From contig QFNN01000028.1 in the NCBI GenBank assembly GCA_003240855.1, positions 28,693 to 47,191 on the forward strand: a DNA stretch of 18,499 bases, in the 5' to 3' direction. The DNA comes from Sphingomonas sanxanigenens. GTDB lineage: Bacteria; Pseudomonadota; Alphaproteobacteria; Sphingomonadales; Sphingomonadaceae. Under the pieces are notes generated by a model. That model saw only the letters and a program-made list of their open reading frames with translations, did no database searches and had not been told where the DNA came from. A program made the translations under genes and the position numbers. The first letter of the stretch is position 1; the number at the start of each line of letters is the position of its first letter. Of the stretch, positions 12,785 through 18,499 are shown in pieces.

Positions 12785-13567
12785 GTGGCGGCTACACATC
12801 TGATAGTTTTCGCGAACGAAAAGGGCGGCACTGGCAAATCGACCACCGCCGTTCACGTCGCAGTCGCGCTCGCGGCGCAGGGCCGGCGCGTCGCCGCGCT
12901 CGATCTCGATCATCGCCAGCGCACGCTTGGCCGCTATCTCGAAAATCGCGAGGCGACGGCGAAGCGGCGCGGCATCCACCTGCCGCAGCCTACGCATGCG
13001 ACCTGCGCGGCGAGCGACGAAGCGGGCTTCGACGCCGCTCTCGCGGCGATCAGCGAAGGCGCCGAATTCGTGGTGATCGATACGCCGGGGCGCGACGATC
13101 CCATCGCCCGTCTTGCGGCCACGCGTGCGCATACGCTGGTCACGCCGATGAACGACAGCTTCGTCGATTTCGACCTGATCGGGCAGGTCGATCCCGAAAG
13201 TTTCAAGGTCAGCCGGCCGAGCTTCTATTCGGAACTGATCTGGGATGCGCGCAAGGCGCGGGCCAAGGCGGACGGCGCGACGATCGACTGGGTGGTGCTG
13301 CGCAATCGCCTCCAGCATATCGAGGCGCGCAACATGCGCCGCGTGGGCGACGCGCTGGCGCAGCTTTCCAAGCGCGTCGGCTTCCGCCTCATTCCTGGCC
13401 TTGGCGAGCGCGTGGTCTATCGCGAACTGTTCCCCAGCGGGCTGACGTTGCTCGATATGAATGCGATGCAGGATGTCGGGCTCGGCCATGTCGCCGCGCG
13501 GCAGGAGTTGCGCGAACTGGTCTCGGGTCTGCAATTGCCCGAGGCGGTGGGGGCGGTCGCTGCCTGA
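12785..13567 (+). CDS. mipZ: MipZ, ParA-like division-site ATPase
   Basis: MipZ forms a gradient from the ParB-bound poles and blocks FtsZ polymerisation, so division occurs at mid-cell. The 260-residue protein starts at a GTG with AAGGGA upstream. The N-terminus NEKGGTGKST (11-20) is the deviant Walker A; Lys13 and Lys18 fall at the same positions as in Caulobacter MipZ. LDLDHRQRT (39-47, Asp42) and VTPMNDSFVDFD are close to the Caulobacter protein, as are VVLRNRL, EARNMRR, KRVGFR and YRELFPSGLTLLD. This distinguishes it from plain ParA. Its stop overlaps the next start by one base (TGATG), coupling it with a J-domain gene. Confidence 0.95.
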   Translation: MAATHLIVFANEKGGTGKSTTAVHVAVALAAQGRRVAALDLDHRQRTLGRYLENREATAKRRGIHLPQPTHATCAASDEAGFDAALAAISEGAEFVVIDTPGRDDPIARLAATRAHTLVTPMNDSFVDFDLIGQVDPESFKVSRPSFYSELIWDARKARAKADGATIDWVVLRNRLQHIEARNMRRVGDALAQLSKRVGFRLIPGLGERVVYRELFPSGLTLLDMNAMQDVGLGHVAARQELRELVSGLQLPEAVGAVAA

Positions 13568-13836
13568 TGCTCAAGCTGGTTGCGGTCGCGGTCCTCGCTT
13601 TCGTCGTGTGGACCTGGCTGAAAACGCCAGCGCGTCAGCCGCGCATGCCGCTGGCCGAGGCGCGCGATCTGCTCGGCGTCGGCGAAAATGCGGGGGCGGA
13701 TGAAATACGCGCCGCGCATCGCCGCATCATCACCCGCGTCCATCCCGATGCGGGGGGCACTGCCGAACTCGCGCGCAGGATAAATATGGCGCGTGATCTG
13801 TTATTGGCCGCGGCCGCCCGGAGCAGCCGAAACTAG
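13567..13836 (+). CDS. Membrane-anchored J-domain protein (TIM14/Pam18-like)
   Basis: The 89-residue protein has one membrane helix at about 3-18 and a short J domain at about 28-83. The His-Pro-Asp motif (59-61, RVHPDAGG) is intact, so it could stimulate an Hsp70 (DnaK). A helix-then-J layout is that of mitochondrial Tim14/Pam18 and of bacterial relatives in alphaproteobacteria. It lacks the Gly/Phe and zinc regions of DnaJ. It overlaps the mipZ stop by one base. Whether it acts in division is not known; position alone suggests it. Confidence 0.88.
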   Translation: MLKLVAVAVLAFVVWTWLKTPARQPRMPLAEARDLLGVGENAGADEIRAAHRRIITRVHPDAGGTAELARRINMARDLLLAAAARSSRN

Positions 13837-13868
13837 ACTCTCTTTCCGGCTTTTCGGACAGAGCTTTG

Positions 13869-13936
13869 CGAAGTCCTCCCTTTTCTTTCAGAACAGGAAG
13901 AAGGAAAGGGCTTCGACAGGCACAGCCCGAACGGAC
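13869..13936. repeat. REP-like hairpin and short repeat between J gene and pgmG
   Basis: A hairpin-prone segment joins CGAAG (13869-13873) to CTTCG (13911-13915), with CCCTTT-rich and AAGGAAAGGG arms pairing inside it with one mismatch and a bulge. It is followed by CTTCGACAGGCACAGCCC and GAACGGA (to 13936), which resembles a short palindromic repeat often scattered in sphingomonad intergenic regions. I recall this family but cannot verify copy number here. Confidence 0.4.
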
Positions 13937-13955
13937 GGCCAGATAAGGAGACTCC

Positions 13956-15344
13956 ATGTCGCACCAGTTCCACCCCACTTCGCTGCGCGAATATGACATT
14001 CGCGGGATCGTCGGCCAGACGCTCGGGCCGGACGATGCGCATGCGATCGGCCGGGGCTTCGCGACCCTGCTGCGCCGCGCTGGCGGCACGCGCGCGGTGG
14101 TTGGTTATGACGGGCGCGCCTCGTCGCCGTTGCTCGAAGCCGCGCTGGTCGACGGTCTGACGAAAAGCGGCGTCGATGTCGTCCGCGTCGGCCTGGGGCC
14201 GACGCCGATGCTTTATTATGCCGAGGCGATCCTTGAGGTCGACGGCGGCATCATGATCACCGGCAGCCACAATCCGGCCGATTATAATGGCTTCAAGATG
14301 GTGTTCCAGCACCGCCCCTTCTTTGGCGAGGATATCCAGACGATCGGCCGGATGGCGGCCGAAGGCGATTGGGAAGAAGCCGACACGCCGGGCGTGACGA
14401 GCAATTTCGACATCCTCGATCAATATGTCGAGCGGCTGACGGCGGGCTATGCCGGCGGCGCCTATCGTATCGGCTGGGACGCGGGCAACGGGGCGGCCGG
14501 CCCTGCGCTCGAGAAGCTGGTGAAGCTGCTTCCCGGCGAGCATCATACGCTGTTCACCGATGTCGACGCGACTTTCCCCAATCACCACCCCGATCCCACC
14601 GAAGAGAAGAATCTTGAGCATCTCAAAGCGCTGGTCGCCGAAAAGGGCCTTGATTTCGGCATCGCCTTCGACGGCGACGGCGACCGCATCGGCGCGATCG
14701 ACGGCAAGGGCCGCGTGGTGTGGGGCGATCAGCTCCTCGGCATCCTCGCCGAACCGGTGCTGAAGCGCGAACCCGGCGCGACGATCATCGCCGATGTGAA
14801 GGCCAGCCAGGCGCTTTACGATCGCATTGCCGAACTCGGCGGCAAGCCGATGATGTGGAAGACCGGGCACAGCCTCATCAAGTCGAAGATGAAGGAGGAA
14901 CACGCCCCGATCGCCGGCGAGATGAGCGGGCATATCTTCTTCGCGCTCGACTATTACGGCTTCGACGATGCGCTCTATGCCGCCGTCCGGCTGATCAGCG
15001 CCGTGCGCCAGTCGGGCAAGTCGCTGACCGAGCTCAAGGATGCGATGCCTGCACTCGTCAACACGCCCGAAATGCGCTTCCAGGTTGACGAGAGCCGCAA
15101 GTTCGCGGTGGTCGACGAAGTGCTTGACCGGCTCGAGGCCGAAGGCGCCGACGTCAACCGCACCGATGGCGCGCGCGTGAACACGCCCGATGGCTGGTGG
15201 CTGCTGCGCGCCTCGAACACGCAGGATGTGCTGGTCGCCCGCGCCGAGGCGAAGGACGAATCAGGTCTCCGGAAACTGCTGGCGCAGATCGACGACCAGC
15301 TCGCCAAATCGGGAATCGTGCGCGGGCCGCAAGCGGGGCATTGA
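13956..15344 (+). CDS. pgmG: Phosphomannomutase/phosphoglucomutase
   Basis: The enzyme interconverts hexose-6- and hexose-1-phosphates of mannose and glucose, supplying nucleotide sugars for LPS and exopolysaccharides (pgmG for gellan in Sphingomonas; manB/algC elsewhere). The 462-residue protein contains the alpha-phosphohexomutase motifs in order: catalytic phosphoserine Ser104 in TGSHNP, metal loop DGDGDR (239-244), sugar-recognition GEMSGH (321-326), and phosphate-binding RASNTQ (418-423). AAGGAGA lies five bases before the ATG. Specificity for both sugars is a family property, not something read from this sequence. Confidence 0.94.
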   Translation: MSHQFHPTSLREYDIRGIVGQTLGPDDAHAIGRGFATLLRRAGGTRAVVGYDGRASSPLLEAALVDGLTKSGVDVVRVGLGPTPMLYYAEAILEVDGGIMITGSHNPADYNGFKMVFQHRPFFGEDIQTIGRMAAEGDWEEADTPGVTSNFDILDQYVERLTAGYAGGAYRIGWDAGNGAAGPALEKLVKLLPGEHHTLFTDVDATFPNHHPDPTEEKNLEHLKALVAEKGLDFGIAFDGDGDRIGAIDGKGRVVWGDQLLGILAEPVLKREPGATIIADVKASQALYDRIAELGGKPMMWKTGHSLIKSKMKEEHAPIAGEMSGHIFFALDYYGFDDALYAAVRLISAVRQSGKSLTELKDAMPALVNTPEMRFQVDESRKFAVVDEVLDRLEAEGADVNRTDGARVNTPDGWWLLRASNTQDVLVARAEAKDESGLRKLLAQIDDQLAKSGIVRGPQAGH

Positions 15345-15417
15345 TTCTTTTGCGGCGCAGGATCGCGCATTCCCTTACGGAATTGCGGTTTTCAGCCAAT
15401 GGTTACGCTAACAACAA

Positions 15418-15535
15418 TCGCGAATGTTGCCTTTGCACTCGCCATGAAACGCATTGCAGCGCACAAGGATCGGGCCTTTCAGGCATCCTCTCCTAAAAAC
15501 TTTCACAGCCGGTCCTTCGGGGCCGGCTTTTTTTT
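15418..15535 (+). ncRNA. Candidate small RNA before a strong terminator
   Basis: A 162-bp stretch separates the pgmG stop from a strong terminator at 15507-15535, longer than usual for a simple 3' end. TTGCGG (15383-15388) and CGCTAA (15406-15411), 17 bp apart, could be a promoter starting RNA near 15418, giving an RNA of about 118 bases. It contains TCCTCTCCT (15487-15495), complementary to a Shine-Dalgarno, next to an A-run and the hairpin, the layout of some alphaproteobacterial regulatory RNAs. No reading frame in it looks coding. It could equally be just the pgmG 3' UTR. Confidence 0.3.
15507..15535 (+). terminator. cUUCGg terminator downstream of pgmG
   Basis: A 9-bp stem (15507-15515 with 15520-15528, one G-U pair) is capped by the very stable C(UUCG)G tetraloop and followed by eight T (15528-15535). 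It ends the pgmG transcript or the candidate small RNA. Confidence 0.95.
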
Positions 15536-15607
15536 GACTCAGGCCTCGCGGCTTGCCCGGTTGAAAAACTGCGTCGCCAAGCCGAGCATTTGCAGGGGGC
15601 CGAGCGG

Positions 15608-16012
15608 CTAGCGGGCCGGGCGCTGCCGCCCCAGCCAGCCGCCAAGCAGGCCAGAGATGAGCTTCGACAGACCCATCCCGCCGGTCAGCAGCAGCGGCGA
15701 GGGCAGGGCGCCCGTTGATGCGATCTGCGTTCCCCATTCGACGATCAGGCACAGCGCGCCGACGATCAGCCCGGTGACGATCGCCTTGTCCGCCGTCACG
15801 CGCCGCGCCGCCGCCCATGCGTAAAGGATGATCACCGGGATCGCGCTCGCCGCATAAAAGACGGTCAGCGAATCGACATATTCCCATTGCTGTCGCCCGG
15901 GGTGGAGCGCGACCATCTCGATCACCGCCCACATGACGCCGATGATCATCAGCGTGACGAGGGCGAGGACGCCGAAGAGGATGGCGCGCGGATAAGGGCT
16001 GGGAGACTTCAT
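15608..16012 (-). CDS. Four-helix membrane protein of unknown function
   Basis: I do not recognise the family. The 134-residue protein has four hydrophobic segments at about 10-30, 49-68, 77-95 and 105-127, with a short basic tail (GRQRPAR). Helix 3 is followed by an acidic VEWGT. Helix 4 is glycine-rich (LLTGGMGLSKLISGLLGGWLG), a helix-packing pattern. It is a single gene between the pgmG terminator and the divergent helicase, with 41 bp between its start and the helicase start. Inner membrane location is likely. Confidence 0.72.
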   Translation of the reverse strand: MKSPSPYPRAILFGVLALVTLMIIGVMWAVIEMVALHPGRQQWEYVDSLTVFYAASAIPVIILYAWAAARRVTADKAIVTGLIVGALCLIVEWGTQIASTGALPSPLLLTGGMGLSKLISGLLGGWLGRQRPAR

Positions 16013-16053
16013 GCTCGCCGGTCTAGAACGCTTCGCGCGGCGTTTGAACGGGG

Positions 16054-18483
16054 ATGATGAAGGCGGATACGCGATTGACCGATTTGCCGGCCGTGCTTGC
16101 CCGTTGGTTCGCTTCGCGCGGATGGGTTCCGCGCCGGCATCAGTTGGCGATGCTCGCTGCAGCGCGCGCGGGGCGGCATGCGCTGCTTGTCGCGCCTACC
16201 GGCGCAGGCAAGACGCTTGCCGGCTTCCTTCCCAGCCTCGTCGATCTGATCGAGCAGCCCGGCGAGGGGCTGCACACGCTCTATGTCTCGCCGCTCAAGG
16301 CGCTGGCGGTCGATGTCCAGCGCAATCTGCTGGGGCCGATCGCGGAAATGGGGCTCGACATCAGCGTCGAGACGCGCAGCGGCGATACGCCCTCGGACCG
16401 CAAGGCGCGCCAGCGCGCACGGCCGCCCCGCATCCTGCTGACCACGCCCGAATCGCTCAGCCTGCTCATTTCCTATCCCGATAGCGATCAGCTCTTCGCC
16501 GGGCTGCGCACGGTGGTGATCGACGAGGTTCACGCCTTCGCCACGCAGAAGCGCGGCGATCTGCTCGCGCTTGCCCTGTCGCGGCTCCAGGCGATTGCGC
16601 CGGGCCTCCGCCGTGTCGCGCTCTCGGCCACCGTCGCCGATCCCGACGGCTACCGCGCCTGGCTCGCCCCCGATGGCGACATCGATCAGGTGGCGGCGGT
16701 CAGGGGCGATCCCGGTGCCGAACCCGATATCGCGATTCTGCTTCCCCATGGCGAGATTCCGTGGGCGGGTCATTCGGGCCGCTATGCCGCCGAACAGGTG
16801 ATGGCGGAGATTGAGACGCATGAGACGACGATCGTCTTTTGCAACACGCGAAGCCTTGCCGAACTGATCTTCCAGGATCTCTGGGCGGTGAATGCTCAGA
16901 AGCTGTCGATCGGCATTCACCATGGCAGCCTCGCGCGCGAGGCGCGGCGCAAGGTCGAGAATGCGATGGCCGAAGGGCGGCTGCGCGCGCTGGTCGCCAC
17001 CGCCAGCCTCGATCTTGGCGTCGACTGGGGCAATGTCGATTGCGTGATCCAGATGGGTGCGCCCAAGGGATCTTCTCGCCTGCTTCAGCGCATCGGCCGC
17101 GCCAATCACCGGCTCGACGAGCCGTCGGAAGCCGTGCTCGTCCCCGGCAACCGCTTTGAATATCTTGAGGCGCGCGCGGCGCTCGACGCGGTCGAGGCCG
17201 GCGAGCTCGATCCCGACATCTTCCGTCCCGGCGCACTCGACGTGCTGGCGCAGCATGTCATGGCCTGCGCCTGCGCTGCGCCTTTCGACGAAGCGGCGCT
17301 GCTGGCCGAGGTCCAGCGCGCCTTGCCCTATTCAGCGCTGGATGCGGAGACATTCGCGCGCGTGATCGGCTTCATCGCGACGGGCGGCTACGCGCTCAGG
17401 GCCTATGATCGTTTCAAGCGGCTGACGAAGGAAGCCGACGGGCTGTGGCGCGTCACGCATCCCAGCTTCGTCGCACAGCACCGGCTCAACGCCGGGATCA
17501 TCGTCGATGCGCCGGTGCTCGATGTCCGCTTCAGAAACGGCCGGTCGCTTGGCACGGTCGAGGAGCTGTTCGCGGCCAGCCTGTCGCCCGGCGACACCTT
17601 CTTCTTCGCGGGCATGAGCCTTGAGGTCGAGCGCATGGACGCGACTGACCTTGTCGTCCGCGCCACCAGGCGCCCCGCGCGCATCCCCACCTATGCCGGC
17701 GCGCGCATGCCGCTGTCGACCAATCTCGCCGGCCGCGTGCGCCAGTTCCTGTTCGATCGGGGCGAATGGGCGCGCTTTCCTGAAGATGTCCGTTCATGGC
17801 TCGCCATGCAGGAACGGCGTTCGCGCCTGCCGCGCCCCGGCGAATTGCTGGTCGAGACTTTCCCGCACGAAGGCCGCCAGTTCATGACAGTGTACAGCTT
17901 TGAAGGATGGAACGCGCATCAGTCGCTCGGCTTTCTTCTCACCCGGCGGATGGAGGCGCAGGGGCTGAAGCCGCTGGGTTTTGTCGCCAATGATTATGCG
18001 CTCGCCGTCCACGGGCTGGAAAAGATCGTCGATCCCGCCGCGCTCTTCTCCCCCGATATTCTCGATCATGAGTTTGTCGATTGGGTCCAGCAAAGCTCGC
18101 TGCTGCGTCGCGCCTTCCGTGAAGTGGCGGTGATCGGCGGGCTGGTCGAGCGCCAGCATCCCGGCAAGCGCAAGACCGGGCGGCAAGTCGCCTTCTCGAC
18201 TGACCTGATTTACGATGTCCTCCGCCGCTACGAGCCGGATCACCTGCTGCTGAACGCCGCATGGGCCGATGCGCGCGCACGGATGACCGACGTCGGCCGT
18301 CTCGCCGATCTGATCGCGCGCGCGGCGGGCACCATGCTCCATGTCGATCTGGACCGTGTGTCGCCGCTTGCGGTGCCTGTGCTTGTCCTGAGCGGGCGCG
18401 AGTCAGTGGCGCAGGGGACGGCCGACGATGCGCTGCTGATCGAGGCCGAAGCGCTGGCGGCGGAAGCGATGCGCCCGGATTAG
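16054..18483 (+). CDS. Lhr-type, DNA-ligase-associated DEXH-box helicase
   Basis: The 809-residue protein is a superfamily 2 helicase of the Lhr core type, called DNA-ligase-associated DEXH helicase in alphaproteobacteria. Motifs in order: Q-motif-like WVPRRHQ (24-30), Walker A APTGAGKT (47-54), VSPLKAL motif Ia (79-85), TTPESL (130-135), DEVH motif II (157-160), SAT motif III (191-193), then the second RecA domain with IVFCNTRS, IHHGSL, VATASLDLGVDWG and QRIGRANHRL (motif VI). The rest (about 420-800) is the Lhr winged-helix and core region. It unwinds DNA or DNA-RNA 3'-5' and is linked to DNA repair with a ligase, exonuclease and phosphoesterase. The start is ATGATG at 16054; the stop is 16 bp before the edge, so any partner gene lies outside. 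Confidence 0.93.
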   Translation: MMKADTRLTDLPAVLARWFASRGWVPRRHQLAMLAAARAGRHALLVAPTGAGKTLAGFLPSLVDLIEQPGEGLHTLYVSPLKALAVDVQRNLLGPIAEMGLDISVETRSGDTPSDRKARQRARPPRILLTTPESLSLLISYPDSDQLFAGLRTVVIDEVHAFATQKRGDLLALALSRLQAIAPGLRRVALSATVADPDGYRAWLAPDGDIDQVAAVRGDPGAEPDIAILLPHGEIPWAGHSGRYAAEQVMAEIETHETTIVFCNTRSLAELIFQDLWAVNAQKLSIGIHHGSLAREARRKVENAMAEGRLRALVATASLDLGVDWGNVDCVIQMGAPKGSSRLLQRIGRANHRLDEPSEAVLVPGNRFEYLEARAALDAVEAGELDPDIFRPGALDVLAQHVMACACAAPFDEAALLAEVQRALPYSALDAETFARVIGFIATGGYALRAYDRFKRLTKEADGLWRVTHPSFVAQHRLNAGIIVDAPVLDVRFRNGRSLGTVEELFAASLSPGDTFFFAGMSLEVERMDATDLVVRATRRPARIPTYAGARMPLSTNLAGRVRQFLFDRGEWARFPEDVRSWLAMQERRSRLPRPGELLVETFPHEGRQFMTVYSFEGWNAHQSLGFLLTRRMEAQGLKPLGFVANDYALAVHGLEKIVDPAALFSPDILDHEFVDWVQQSSLLRRAFREVAVIGGLVERQHPGKRKTGRQVAFSTDLIYDVLRRYEPDHLLLNAAWADARARMTDVGRLADLIARAAGTMLHVDLDRVSPLAVPVLVLSGRESVAQGTADDALLIEAEALAAEAMRPD

Positions 18484-18499
18484 GAATCGTCCAGCAGCG

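Noticed and set aside
15399..15611. 70-residue gene after pgmG
   Set aside because: The frame runs straight through a strong cUUCGg terminator and shows no protein-like pattern.
16009..17256. 415-residue minus-strand frame opposite the helicase
   Set aside because: No recognisable domain, and the plus strand carries all helicase motifs in order.

Overview
The window reads as a chromosomal segment of a GC-rich alphaproteobacterium, most likely a sphingomonad (Sphingomonas/Sphingopyxis/Sphingobium-like). The evidence is the lptC-lptA-lptB-rpoN block, a MipZ homologue, a DivK with a neighbouring DUF3572 gene, a cysteine-free L33, a FemAB-like (DUF482) acetyltransferase beside RidA and a phosphodiesterase, and a PgmG-type phosphomannomutase/phosphoglucomutase. 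Nearly all of it is core genome. I saw no transposase, integrase, phage gene, CRISPR array, tRNA or rRNA.

Left block (1-4605, minus strand): an operon running rnd, lptC, lptA, lptB, rpoN, then a lipoprotein gene that runs off the left edge as a long Thr-Pro repeat. rnd encodes a short RNase D. LptC, LptA and LptB carry LPS from inner to outer membrane. rpoN is sigma-54. The 322-bp gap 4606-4927 holds a perfect 11-bp inverted repeat and the leader of the next gene.

Middle block (4928-8155): a plus-strand tandem cold-shock protein with a glycine-rich disordered N-terminus is followed by a strong hairpin terminator shared with the convergent dps. Next on the minus strand come a GDT1-family membrane protein with degenerate motifs, a small helical protein that may be an HPt-like relative, rpmG (L33; too short for a 60-residue cutoff), and divK, the essential single-domain response regulator.

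Right-middle block (8192-11435, plus strand): two coupled clusters, DUF3572-HAD hydrolase and RidA-GDPD-FemAB-like acetyltransferase, each with overlapping start/stop codons. This is followed on the minus strand by a small Sel1-repeat protein (sharing a CTAG stop overlap) and panC (pantothenate synthetase).

Right block (12785-18483): mipZ (FtsZ-positioning ATPase) overlaps a membrane-anchored J-domain protein gene; then a short repeat-like hairpin, pgmG, a possible small RNA ending at a cUUCGg terminator, a minus-strand four-helix membrane protein of unknown role, and a complete Lhr-type DNA-ligase-associated DEXH helicase.

Several genes touch cell-cycle control and division (divK, mipZ, the HPt-like protein behind a CtrA-like box). 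I did not find a clearly undescribed system. The most checkable unusual items are the J-protein coupled to MipZ, the tandem cold-shock protein with its FGGGG tract, the HPt-like protein, and the candidate small RNA.
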